NCBI RefSeq assembly: GCF_003258295.1 | Contig: NZ_QKYN01000040.1 | Span: 1 to 64,000 of the forward strand | Origin: Streptacidiphilus pinicola | Lineage (GTDB): Bacteria > Actinomycetota > Actinomycetes > Streptomycetales > Streptomycetaceae | Reading direction: 5' to 3' | DNA: 64,000 bases | Shown here: in pieces, positions 44,819 through 53,031 of the stretch | Position numbering within the stretch: position 1 is the first letter of the stretch | Layout: every line of letters begins with the position of its first letter | The notes under the pieces: generated by a model | Databases searched by the model: none | What the model saw: only the letters and a program-made list of their open reading frames with translations | What the model was told of the DNA's origin: nothing | Made by a program: the position numbers and the translations under genes

Positions 44819-45044
44819 AGGAGCTCCCGATTGAATCGTCGTCGAATCGGCGGGAGACCAACCTGGTCACGGGGCGCCGATGATTTCCTGACGAGCCGTC
44901 GCGCATTCCCCGGAACCGCACGAGACGGGGTGGGGAATTTCGGCGAGTCTCGCCATGGGACGACTAGTAGCGGAGGCGGCGCACCGAAGACGGCACCGAC
45001 GCATCACTGGGGTCCGATGGGGTCCCGGAATTCACTCCGGCGGC

Positions 45045-45689
45045 TCACCCGTGCAAGGACTCCAGCCGGCCGAAGACCACATACCGGCCGGTGTGCCCGA
45101 AACGAGGTGTGCACGTCGTCAACGTGATCAGCCGCTGTGCGGGGTCCGCACCGCGGCCCTGGTCGGGAGCGAGAACCTGGACCGCGCTGGGAGAGACGTT
45201 CTGCGTCGCGGTGACCGTGTAGGTGAAGACCCCGCCGCGGGCCGTGACGGTGATCACGTCGCCGGGGTGCACCAGATCCGGCAGATCGGCGAAGGGCTCG
45301 AAGCCGGTGATCGACGAGCGGTGCCCGGCGATCGCGAAGTTGCCCACGCCACCGGGGCCCGCCGTACCTGGGTAGTGCGCGAGGCCCTTGCTCAACTCCG
45401 CGTCGTCGGTCCCTTCGTAGACGGGGTACGCCCAGGTGCGGCCCAGCGCCGGGATCCGGACGACCGCCACGACGTCCCCCGCCCGCGGGGGCGCCACCGT
45501 GTCCGCGCCGCGCGGACGCGCCAACGCTGACGCCAGCCGATCGGTACGCGCCGCCTGGTTCGCATCCGGTGTCGGCGCCGCCCCGACGCGCAGCCATGCC
45601 ACGTACCCGCCCAGCGTCACGCCTGCGACGATCGAGAGCGCCGCCACCAGGAACAAGAACCTGCGCGTCAGCCTGGACCCACGCCCCAT
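45045..45689 (-). CDS. Class E sortase
   Basis: A 214-residue sortase with an N-terminal membrane helix (FLFLVAALSIVAGVTLGGYV). The catalytic triad is His123 (FAIAGHRSS), Cys193 (LITLTTCTPRFGHT) and Arg202 (GRYVVFGRL); TLTTC followed by TP is typical of class E. These enzymes join LAxTG proteins to the cell wall in streptomycetes. It lies 226 bases upstream of the secreted anchored protein gene in the same direction. The LAATG peptide 2 kb downstream carries a suitable motif. Confidence 0.92.
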   Translation of the reverse strand: MGRGSRLTRRFLFLVAALSIVAGVTLGGYVAWLRVGAAPTPDANQAARTDRLASALARPRGADTVAPPRAGDVVAVVRIPALGRTWAYPVYEGTDDAELSKGLAHYPGTAGPGGVGNFAIAGHRSSITGFEPFADLPDLVHPGDVITVTARGGVFTYTVTATQNVSPSAVQVLAPDQGRGADPAQRLITLTTCTPRFGHTGRYVVFGRLESLHG

Positions 45690-45915
45690 CCGTTCAGCCG
45701 CCCTTCCGCGGCCTCCTGTCGCGGTCGCGCCGCCAGGCTAGATCAGGGGCGAATCATCCTCGTCCGGACGTGCCGAGCACGCGCACTCCTGCGCTCACTT
45801 CTCGCCCGTTCGGTCCAGCTCGGGGGATCGCGCGTGACGGTTCAGCAGAGGTCGGGCGAGGGCTACGGTGTACTCTGCAGCCGCCCGCCCGTGGCCGGCG
45901 CGAGAGGATCCCGGC

Positions 45916-46317
45916 ATGTTCGACAAGCTGCTGCACCACAAGCTCCTGCACGAGGGTCTTGAGGGCCAGGGAGTGATCACCAAGCAGAAGGTCGAGGGCA
46001 TGAAGGGCGACCGGGCCTACTCCGGCTTCTACCTCGGTATCGAGGGGCACATGAAGTTCGAGGACGGTACCGAGGGCGCGTTCTCGTCCGCGTACCTCGA
46101 CACCTCGAAGCTCGGTGACCTCGAGGTCGGGACGATCGTCCCGGTCCGCTACAGCGCCGACCACAAGCATGTGGTCCTGGACGTGCTCAAGCTGGAGGCC
46201 AAGCACGAGGCCTGGAAGCGGTCGGCGGCCGATTTCGCCGAGCAGCGCCGGCAGCAGGAGATCGCGGCTGCCGACGCCAAGTTGGCCCAGGCGAACAAGC
46301 ACCGCCACCACGACTGA
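45916..46317 (+). CDS. Conserved hypothetical protein
   Basis: A 133-residue soluble protein. The N terminus MFDKLLHHKLLHEGLEGQGV is His/Leu-rich and amphipathic; a small beta barrel-like core follows (FYLGIEGHMKFEDGT; VGTIVPVRYSADHKHVVLD); the C-terminal 40 residues are a charged helix likely to coil (EQRRQQEIAAADAKLAQANK). ATG at 45916 follows GAGAGG. No membrane segment. Similar short proteins are common in actinomycetes but I know no function. It stands alone between the sortase and DeoR genes. Confidence 0.75.
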   Translation: MFDKLLHHKLLHEGLEGQGVITKQKVEGMKGDRAYSGFYLGIEGHMKFEDGTEGAFSSAYLDTSKLGDLEVGTIVPVRYSADHKHVVLDVLKLEAKHEAWKRSAADFAEQRRQQEIAAADAKLAQANKHRHHD

Positions 46318-46340
46318 GGCCGGCCCAGGTCGATGACCTG

Positions 46341-47126
46341 TCAGACGCAGAGCACGTCGACGCCTCTGGAGGAGAGTTGTTCGACCATCTCTTCGGGCGC
46401 GTTCTTGTCGGTGACCAGGACTGAGATCTCGTCGATGGTGCACACCCGGGCGAAGGCGCGGCGGCCGAGTTTGGTGGAGTCGGCGACGATGATGACCTTG
46501 TCGGCGTGTTCGGCCATGGCACGGTTGGCGCCGGCTTCGCTCTCGTCGTGGGTGAGGGCGCCGAACCCGGGGTCGATGGCGTCGACGCCGAGGACCGCGT
46601 AGTCCAGCGAGAGCCCCGCCATGACCAGCATCGCGAGCGGGCCCGTGAGCTCGAAGGAGCTGGGGCGGGCGACGCCTCCGGTGACGACGGTCTTCACGTG
46701 GGGCCGGACCGCGAGTTCGCTCGCGATGTTGATCGCGTTGGTCACCACCGTCAGGGCGGTGCCGTCGGCGTGTTCGGCGAGGTCGGCTCGGGTGGCGAGC
46801 TCGCGGGCGACCTCGGAGGTGGTGGTGCCGCCGTTGAGGCCGACGATGGAGCCCGGCGGGATGAGGGCCGCGGCGGCCTTGGCGATGCGGTGCTTCTCGT
46901 CCGCCTGGCGGGCGGTCTTGTAGCGGATGGGCAGGTCGTAGGCGACGGCGGCGGCGACAGCGCCGCCGCGGGTGCGGATGAGCAGTTGCTGGGCGGCGAG
47001 CTCCTCCAGGTCGCGCCGCACAGTGGCCGGGGAGACGCCGAGTGCCTCGGCTGCCTCCTCCACGCCGATCCTGCCCTGGGCGCCGAGCAGCTCCAGCAGC
47101 TGCGACCAGCGCTCGTGTGCCGCCAT
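46341..47126 (-). CDS. DeoR-family regulator of the galactoside/amino-sugar cluster
   Basis: A 261-residue DeoR protein: N-terminal winged helix (GVEEAAEALGVSPATVRRDL) and the sugar-phosphate-sensing DeoRC domain (GSIVGLNGGTTTSEVARELA; VVTGGVARPSSFELTG; VIIVADSTKLGRRAF). GGAGTAGG lies upstream of the ATG. AgaR-type regulators of this family control N-acetylgalactosamine and tagatose pathways and respond to a phosphorylated intermediate. Its position at the downstream end of an aldolase-kinase-isomerase cluster supports the same role. Confidence 0.88.
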   Translation of the reverse strand: MAAHERWSQLLELLGAQGRIGVEEAAEALGVSPATVRRDLEELAAQQLLIRTRGGAVAAAVAYDLPIRYKTARQADEKHRIAKAAAALIPPGSIVGLNGGTTTSEVARELATRADLAEHADGTALTVVTNAINIASELAVRPHVKTVVTGGVARPSSFELTGPLAMLVMAGLSLDYAVLGVDAIDPGFGALTHDESEAGANRAMAEHADKVIIVADSTKLGRRAFARVCTIDEISVLVTDKNAPEEMVEQLSSRGVDVLCV

Positions 47127-47186
47127 GACCTACTCCTCCGCGTCGGTTCAGGCCCCCGAGGGTACCGTGCGCAGGCGCAGCTCAGC

Positions 47187-47212
47187 GGCCCGCGTCGCGT
47201 GCGGCGCGGGCC
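47187..47212 (-). terminator. Hairpin downstream of the alpha-galactosidase gene
   Basis: GGCCCGCG (47187-47194) and CGCGGGCC (47205-47212) form an 8-base-pair stem around a 10-base loop, 24 bases after the alpha-galactosidase stop on the minus strand and 60 bases before the DeoR start. Confidence 0.55.
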
Positions 47213-47235
47213 TGGGCGGAGCTGGTGGCGGAGGG

Positions 47236-49248
47236 TCAGGCGGCGGGCGGGGCGCTGAACGGGGCCGCCCATGTCTGGTTGGTCTGGATGGCGTTCGGTG
47301 CGGCGCCGCAGTTGTAGAGGTCGACCGGGGTGCCGGGGGTGGTGGTCGTGCCGTTGTAGACGTCGAGGCAGTTACCGGTGCCGGCGAGCTTGAGATTGCC
47401 GTCGCGGTTGTAGGTCCAGGTCTGGTAGCCGGGGGCGGAGCCGCAGGCGGCGATGCCGACCCACTGACCCGTCTGGCCGTTGACGGTTCCGGTGCTGGTG
47501 CCGCTCTGCGGGGTCAGGCAGAGGTTGGAGGTGCCGGTCTGGAGCAGCTGGACCGAGCCGTCGGTGTTCATCTGCCACTGCTGGTTGGAGTTGCCGGTGC
47601 AGTTGTACACGTCGACGGGGTTGTTGGTGCCGGTCCCGGACCGGTAGTTGTCCAGGCAGAGCGATTCCTTGCTCCAGTCGTTGCGGGAGACGGTGATCTG
47701 CCCGCGCGGGGTGAAGGTGGCGCCGCTGGGCGGGGTGATCTTGAGCATGGCGCTGTCGTGGGACCCGATGGAGAGCGCGACGGTTCCGGTCGAGGTGCTG
47801 GTGCTGTGGGCCCACAGGTCCCGGACGGTGTAGCTGCCGCCGGAGGCGCTGAAACCGAGGGCGTTCAGGTCGAGGGTGTAGTGGGCAGTGGCGGAGCCCT
47901 TGTTGAGAACGACGACGGCGCGGCTGCCGTCGGCCAGCGGCTTGACGACGACATCGATGCCGCTGCTCGCCGCCGGAGTGCCGTCGGCGTTGGTGGCGCC
48001 GCCGCTGACGCGGTAGGCACCGGCGCCGAGGGAGTCCTGGTCGACCGCGATGACCTCGCTGTCGCCGAGGATGGCGACGGAGTTCTGCAGGTGGGTGGCC
48101 ATGGCGGGGTCGGTGGTGGCGAGGGAGGAGATGTAGGAGGGTTCGAACTTGCGGGCGTCGGTGGAGATGACCAGTGGTGCGCCGAGTGCGGAGAACAGCG
48201 ACATCTGGCTGCGCTCCTCGGGGGTGGTCATCCCGTTGTCGCCGATGAGCAGCATGTCGGCGTCGTTCCAGTTGCCGGGCGAGGTGTAGCGGGCGAGTTC
48301 GAGGGTGTTGTCGAAGCTCTGGTAGGCGCCGAAGTTGTAGGAGGACTGGACACCGAGGGCCTGGTTCCAGGGGTCGGTGGCACCGTTGTCCTGGTCGTTG
48401 TAGATGTCGGGGCCGACGCGCCAGAGCTGGCCGAGCGGGCGGACCCAGTCCATGGCGGCGAACTTGGCGGAGCCGTTCGCGAGCCCGGCCGGGGCGGAGA
48501 TGTTGAACATGACGTTCGGGGTGGCGGTGCCCGCGTTGTTGGCGTTGGTAACCGCGGTGCTCAGGTCGTTCGACATGCGGGTGTCGAGCGTCTGCACCGG
48601 CTCCTGGTCCCCGCAGTTGTCGTACTTGAGCTCGTCGACGCCCCAGGCGACGAAGGAATTGGCGTCGTTCTGCTCGTAACCCTCGCTGCCGTTGGGGAGG
48701 TTGGGTGAGGTGGGGGCCGCGGTGCTGCAGGTGTGCGTGCCGGAGGTCTCGTAGATGCCGAACTTGGCGCCGAGGCCGTGCAGGTAGCTGCCGTAGTTGG
48801 TGAGCTCGGAGTCGAATCCGGGCTGCGTCGAGGTGTTGCGGACGTCGGTGGCGCCACCCCAGTTGAGCGCGCCGTGCAGGTAGCCCGAGCTGTTGCGGTA
48901 CATCCAGCAGTCGTCGACGGTGACGTTCTTGTAGCCGGCGGCGATCAGGCCGGCGTCGGACAGGCCCTTGGCGTTGTCCTCCATGTACTGCTGGAACGAG
49001 TAGTTGATCTGAGGTGATCCGTCCAGCGGGGCCTGAGGGGTGCACTGGGCGCGGGCCCAGTTGTTGAAGCCCATCGGCGGGACCGGGGCGATGGCGCCGC
49101 CGGGGTTCGCTGCGTCGGAGTAGTTGGCCGCCGACTGGCTGACCCCGTCGTCGGCGCTCGCGGGGGCGGCGGTGAGGGCGGAACCGCCGACGAGTACGGC
49201 GGCGCTCAGGAACAGGGGGACGGTGCGGTTGCGGGTGCGCTTGGTCAC
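47236..49248 (-). CDS. Secreted GH27 alpha-galactosidase with ricin-type lectin domain
   Basis: A 670-residue secreted enzyme. Signal peptide: KRTRNRTVPLFLSAAVLVGG, cleaved near ASA-DDG. The GH27 barrel starts PPMGFNNWARAQC, with nucleophile Asp210 in DELKYDNCG and candidate acid/base Asp281 in WRVGPDIYN; NWNDADMLLIGDNGMT is the conserved structural loop. A beta-sandwich and a ricin B-type lectin domain (about 545-670) with NQQWQMN, YQTWTYN and NQTWAAP repeats follow. It releases alpha-galactose (or related sugars) outside the cell, matching the adjacent importer and tagatose-type catabolic genes. GTG at 49248 is preferred over one six codons upstream because AAAGG precedes it by 7 bases. Confidence 0.92.
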   Translation of the reverse strand: MTKRTRNRTVPLFLSAAVLVGGSALTAAPASADDGVSQSAANYSDAANPGGAIAPVPPMGFNNWARAQCTPQAPLDGSPQINYSFQQYMEDNAKGLSDAGLIAAGYKNVTVDDCWMYRNSSGYLHGALNWGGATDVRNTSTQPGFDSELTNYGSYLHGLGAKFGIYETSGTHTCSTAAPTSPNLPNGSEGYEQNDANSFVAWGVDELKYDNCGDQEPVQTLDTRMSNDLSTAVTNANNAGTATPNVMFNISAPAGLANGSAKFAAMDWVRPLGQLWRVGPDIYNDQDNGATDPWNQALGVQSSYNFGAYQSFDNTLELARYTSPGNWNDADMLLIGDNGMTTPEERSQMSLFSALGAPLVISTDARKFEPSYISSLATTDPAMATHLQNSVAILGDSEVIAVDQDSLGAGAYRVSGGATNADGTPAASSGIDVVVKPLADGSRAVVVLNKGSATAHYTLDLNALGFSASGGSYTVRDLWAHSTSTSTGTVALSIGSHDSAMLKITPPSGATFTPRGQITVSRNDWSKESLCLDNYRSGTGTNNPVDVYNCTGNSNQQWQMNTDGSVQLLQTGTSNLCLTPQSGTSTGTVNGQTGQWVGIAACGSAPGYQTWTYNRDGNLKLAGTGNCLDVYNGTTTTPGTPVDLYNCGAAPNAIQTNQTWAAPFSAPPAA

Positions 49249-49306
49249 GGTGGTGCCTTTCTGCACTGGTTGATGATTGAAGATGAGCTAATTCTTCACA
49301 TTCCAA

Positions 49307-50173
49307 TCACTTTCGATCGGGATGGCTTTGAGAGGCGTTCAGGGCGTTCAGGATCCGCAGCAGCCGCGCCACTTCTTCCGCCGTAGCGGCACGGGCGGGG
49401 CCGAGGTAGCGGCGGGTGTCGACGAGGCGCATGTCGGCCGTGAGGGCGTCGCGCACCGCAGTGGTGAAGACGTGGTTGAGGTGGGTGGCGATGTTGACCT
49501 TGGTCATGCCGTGCTGGACAGCGGCGGTCAGGTCCTCGTCCGCGACGCCGGAGGAGCCGTGCAGGACCAGCGGCACCGGAACGGCGGCGCGTAGGGCGGC
49601 GATGAGGTCGAAGTCGAGTGACGCGTCGCGGGTGAGCATGGCGTGGGAGGTGCCGACGGCCACGGCGAGGGCGTCGACGCCCGTGGCGGCGACGAAAGCC
49701 GCGGCCTCGGCGGGGTCGGTTCGCGCGCCGGGGGCGTGCACGCCGTCCTTGCCGCCGACCTCGCCCAGTTCGGCCTCGACCCAACAGCCTGCGGCGTGGC
49801 AGCGGGCGACGACGTCCGCGGTGGCGGCGAGGTTGTCCTCGTAGTCCTTGGCGGAGGCGTCGAACATCACCGAGCCGAAGCCGAGGTCCACGGCTTCGCG
49901 CACGAGCTCGGTGGAGGTGGCGTGGTCGAGGTGGACCGAGACCGCGACCGTGGCGCGCTCGGCCTCGGCCAGGCTCGCCTTGGCGATCGGGGCGAGGGCC
50001 CCGTGGTAGCGGGCGGCATTCTCGCTGATCTGCAGGACGACGGGCGCGCCGGCCTGCTCGGCGCCGGCGATGATCGCCTGGGCGTGTTCGAGCTGGATGA
50101 CGTTGAACGCACCGACGCCGTGTCCCGCCCGTGCGGCGGTGGCGACGATCGCGCCGGTTCCGGTCAGGGGCAT
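49307..50173 (-). CDS. Class II ketose-bisphosphate aldolase (tagatose/fructose type)
   Basis: A 288-residue zinc aldolase. Zinc ligands and active-site residues are visible in VHLDHATSTELVREAVD, VGTSHAMLT and LVLHGSSGVADEDL; ISENAARYHG and SVMFDAS also fit. The GatY/KbaY branch splits tagatose 1,6-bisphosphate to dihydroxyacetone phosphate and glyceraldehyde 3-phosphate. Its start overlaps the end of the PfkB kinase gene by 10 bases. Assignment to tagatose rather than fructose bisphosphate rests on the neighbours. Confidence 0.88.
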   Translation of the reverse strand: MPLTGTGAIVATAARAGHGVGAFNVIQLEHAQAIIAGAEQAGAPVVLQISENAARYHGALAPIAKASLAEAERATVAVSVHLDHATSTELVREAVDLGFGSVMFDASAKDYEDNLAATADVVARCHAAGCWVEAELGEVGGKDGVHAPGARTDPAEAAAFVAATGVDALAVAVGTSHAMLTRDASLDFDLIAALRAAVPVPLVLHGSSGVADEDLTAAVQHGMTKVNIATHLNHVFTTAVRDALTADMRLVDTRRYLGPARAATAEEVARLLRILNALNASQSHPDRK

Positions 50174-51111
50174 GGGTTCTCTCCTTCTGCCATGTCGGTG
50201 AGGGCTTCGACGCGCACGCGGGTGAGCAGTCGGGCGTACATCTGCGGGTCGAAGCTTCCGGCGAGGGGCGCCGCGACGGCGGCGGCGGACAGGGCGACGG
50301 CTTCGGTGAGCCGGGTGGGCCAGGGCTCCCGGTTGACGAGGCCGAGGGTCAGCGCGGCGACGGCCGCGTCACCCGCTCCCGTCGGATTGCCGCGCACGGG
50401 CGCGGGCGGCCGGGCCCGCCAGGCGCCGCGGTCGGTCAGGGCGAGCAGGCCGTCAGGGCCGAGCGAAGCGACGACGGCGCGGGCTCCGGCGGTCCGCAGC
50501 CGCGCGGCCGCGGTGATCGGATCGCTCTCGCCGGTACTGGAGGCGAGTTCGTCCACGTTGGGTTTGACGAGGTCGGGATGCTCGGGCAGGGCGGCGAGCA
50601 GCGGCTCGCCCTCGGTGTCCAGGACGGCGGGGACGCCGTGCGCGCGGGCCAGTCGGATCAGCTGGGAGTAGGAGTCGGCGGGGAGGCCGCGCGGCAGGCT
50701 GCCGGAGAGCACCACGGCGGACACGCCGGCCAGCAGTCCGTCGAAGCGTGTCAGAAAGCAGGCCCACTCGGTCGCCGTGACGACCGGGCCGGGTTCGAGC
50801 AGGATCGTGGTGGCACCCGCCTGCTCGTCGACGATCGCGACGGTGCGGCGGGTCTCCCCGGTGATCGGCACGAGTTCGTCGGCGATGCCGGCCTCGGCGA
50901 GGTCGAGGCGCAGGGCCTGGCCACTGCGTCCGCCCACGAGTCCGGTGGTGACGGTGGGATGCCCGAGGCCGTGGAGTACCCGGGCGACGTTGACGCCCTT
51001 GCCGCCCGCGCGCTCGGCGACGGCGGTGACGCGGTTGCTGGCACCGGGGCGCAGCCGGTCCAGGCGGTGCGTCAGATCCAGGGCGGCGTTGAGAGTGACG
51101 GTCAGGATCAC
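50164..51111 (-). CDS. PfkB-family sugar-phosphate kinase (1-phosphofructokinase/tagatose-6-phosphate kinase type)
   Basis: A 315-residue PfkB kinase of the 1-phosphofructokinase/LacC group: LTVTLNAALDLTHRL start, AGGKGVNVARVLHGLGHP for substrate, DLVKPNVDELASST and the catalytic GNPTGAGDAAVAA anion hole. It phosphorylates a ketohexose phosphate, most likely tagatose 6-phosphate given the aldolase that follows. GTG at 51111 has GGGGAGG 5 bases upstream and overlaps the ROK gene stop by four bases. Confidence 0.88.
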   Translation of the reverse strand: MILTVTLNAALDLTHRLDRLRPGASNRVTAVAERAGGKGVNVARVLHGLGHPTVTTGLVGGRSGQALRLDLAEAGIADELVPITGETRRTVAIVDEQAGATTILLEPGPVVTATEWACFLTRFDGLLAGVSAVVLSGSLPRGLPADSYSQLIRLARAHGVPAVLDTEGEPLLAALPEHPDLVKPNVDELASSTGESDPITAAARLRTAGARAVVASLGPDGLLALTDRGAWRARPPAPVRGNPTGAGDAAVAALTLGLVNREPWPTRLTEAVALSAAAVAAPLAGSFDPQMYARLLTRVRVEALTDMAEGENPCP

Positions 51112-52115
51112 CGTTCCTCCCCGCGCGGCCGTAGGCCCTGGCCGGGGACCGCGTAGAGCTGGGGCGCGGCACCAGGCCGGCGCGCCCCCCGGCGCGCCTG
51201 CCACAGGTCGAGCGCCAGCAGGCCCGCGCCGAGGCTTCCGGCCCGGTGGCCGAGGGCGGCCGGGACGACTTCGGGGAGCGTCTGGAAGGTGAGCCGGGCG
51301 GCCAAGGCCGTGCGGAGCGGGCCGAACAGGGAACGGCCTGCCCGGGCGAGTCCACCGCCGAGGACCACGCGCCGCGGGTCGAGCAGGGTGACGGTGGCGG
51401 CGAGGCCGTCGGCGAGCGCGTCGACGGCGTCGTGCCAGACCCCCATCGCGGCCTGGTCGTCCGCCTCCGCACGCCGGGCCACCTCCTCGGCCGTCACCCG
51501 CTCACCGGTGGCCCGGTGGTAGCGGCGGGCGACGGCGGAGGCGGACGCGAGGGTCTCCAGGCAGCCGAGGTTGCCGCAGCCGCAGGGCTCCCCGTCGGAG
51601 CGCACCACCAGGTGGCCCAGCTCTCCCGCGCCCCCGTGACCGCCGAGCAGGGTCCTGCCGTCCAACACGATGGCCGCGGCGATCCCGGTGCCGACCGGGA
51701 CGAAGAGGAAGGAGCGGCAGCCCCGGCCTGCGCCCAGCCGGGCCTCGGCGAGACCGCCGGCGCGGACGTCGTGGCCGAGCGCGACGGGGATGGCGAGTTC
51801 CTCCTCCACCCAGCGCTGGATCGGTACCTCGCGCCAGCCGAGGTTCGCGGCGAAGGTGCAGATCCCGGCGCCTTCGTCGACGACGCCGGGGACGGCGACG
51901 CCTGCGGCGACCGGCCGGTGACGCTCGGTCAGGGTCGCGGCGAGGGCGAGGATGTTCTCGACCACCGCGTCGGGGCCGCGTTCGGCACCGGTCGCGGCGT
52001 CGGCGGTGTCCACCACGGTGCCGTCGGTCGCCATGACGGCGGCCTTGATGTGGGTGCCGCCCACGTCCAGGGCGAGCACGACCTGGTCGGCGGATCCGTC
52101 CCCGGGCGTGGTCAT
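51108..52115 (-). CDS. ROK-family sugar kinase
   Basis: A 335-residue ROK kinase without a DNA-binding domain. ATP motif LALDVGGTHIKAAVM near residue 14; ROK signature GAGELGHLVVRSDG followed by zinc motif CGCGNLGCLE. It phosphorylates a hexose or N-acetylhexosamine such as galactosamine or GlcNAc/ManNAc. It lies in a four-gene overlapping run (SIS-ROK-PfkB-aldolase; ATGA and GTGA overlaps), which suggests a linear pathway in which it performs the first phosphorylation after import. Confidence 0.88.
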   Translation of the reverse strand: MTTPGDGSADQVVLALDVGGTHIKAAVMATDGTVVDTADAATGAERGPDAVVENILALAATLTERHRPVAAGVAVPGVVDEGAGICTFAANLGWREVPIQRWVEEELAIPVALGHDVRAGGLAEARLGAGRGCRSFLFVPVGTGIAAAIVLDGRTLLGGHGGAGELGHLVVRSDGEPCGCGNLGCLETLASASAVARRYHRATGERVTAEEVARRAEADDQAAMGVWHDAVDALADGLAATVTLLDPRRVVLGGGLARAGRSLFGPLRTALAARLTFQTLPEVVPAALGHRAGSLGAGLLALDLWQARRGARRPGAAPQLYAVPGQGLRPRGEER

Positions 52116-52990
52116 GACCCGGCCAGGACGATCGAGCGGGTCAGATTGCGGGGCCGGTCCGGGTCCAGGCCCCGGGCCTCGGCCAGGGCGACCGCGAGCC
52201 GCTGGGCGCGCACCAGGTCCGCGAGCGGGTCCAGGTCCGAGGTCACGACCGTCGCACCGGTGGTGACGACCTGGTCGAGCAGTCCGGCCGGGGGCTCGCC
52301 GAAGAACCAGACGACTCCGCCGCGTCCGGAGATGCTGATCGGTCCGTGGCGGTACTCCATCGCGGGGTAGGACTCGGTCCAGGCTCCGGCGGCCTCGCGG
52401 AGCTTGAGGGCGGCCTCGTTGGCCGGGCCGACGGTCCAGTCGGTGCCGAGGAAGGTGAACTGGCCTGCGGCGAGCACCTCCTGAGGGAGGTCCTGGACCA
52501 GGGCCCGCTCGGCCTGTTCGGGCAGGCCGGCCGGGGTCAGGCCGAGCCCGCTGCGCAGCAGCACCAGAGTGGTGGTGGCGAAGCGGGTCTGCACGACCGA
52601 CTTCTCGTCGGCGAAGGACAGGTCGACCACGGTGTCGGCGGCAGCGGCCACGGGTGTCTCCGGGTCGCCGGTGAGGGCGGTGGTGGGGATGCCCGCTGCG
52701 CGGGCGCGGGCCAGCGCGTCGAGGACCTCGGTGGTGGTGCCGGAGCGGGTGATCGCGACGAGCCGGTCGTAGCGGCGCGTGGAGCGGTACCCGGACGCGG
52801 CGAAGGGATCGGTCTCGCCCAGCCCGGCGCTCTCGCGCAACGCCGCGTAGGCCTGGGCGATGTAGAGGGACGTACCGCAGCCGACCACGGCCACCCGTTC
52901 GCCTGCCTGCGGCAGCCCGGCCGGGGCCAGTTGCATGGCGCGGCGCCAGCATGCGGGCTGGCTGGCGATCTCCTCGGCGACGTGGGTCAT
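52112..52990 (-). CDS. SIS-domain sugar-phosphate isomerase/deaminase (AgaS-like)
   Basis: A 292-residue double-SIS protein: AVVGCGTSLYIAQAYAALRE and AITRSGTTTEVLDALARARA are the first sugar-phosphate loop, FLGTDWTVGPANEAALKLRE the second, and ESYPAMEYRHGPISI is the GlmS/AgaS-type active-site segment. No glutaminase domain is present, so it is an isomerase or deaminase rather than GlmS. AgaS deaminates galactosamine 6-phosphate to tagatose 6-phosphate, which would feed the downstream PfkB kinase and aldolase. ATG at 52990 with AAAGGA upstream. Confidence 0.85.
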   Translation of the reverse strand: MTHVAEEIASQPACWRRAMQLAPAGLPQAGERVAVVGCGTSLYIAQAYAALRESAGLGETDPFAASGYRSTRRYDRLVAITRSGTTTEVLDALARARAAGIPTTALTGDPETPVAAAADTVVDLSFADEKSVVQTRFATTTLVLLRSGLGLTPAGLPEQAERALVQDLPQEVLAAGQFTFLGTDWTVGPANEAALKLREAAGAWTESYPAMEYRHGPISISGRGGVVWFFGEPPAGLLDQVVTTGATVVTSDLDPLADLVRAQRLAVALAEARGLDPDRPRNLTRSIVLAGS

Positions 52991-53031
52991 GGTCAGGGTC
53001 CTTTCGGTGGATGTGCTGAGTTGCGGGGTGG

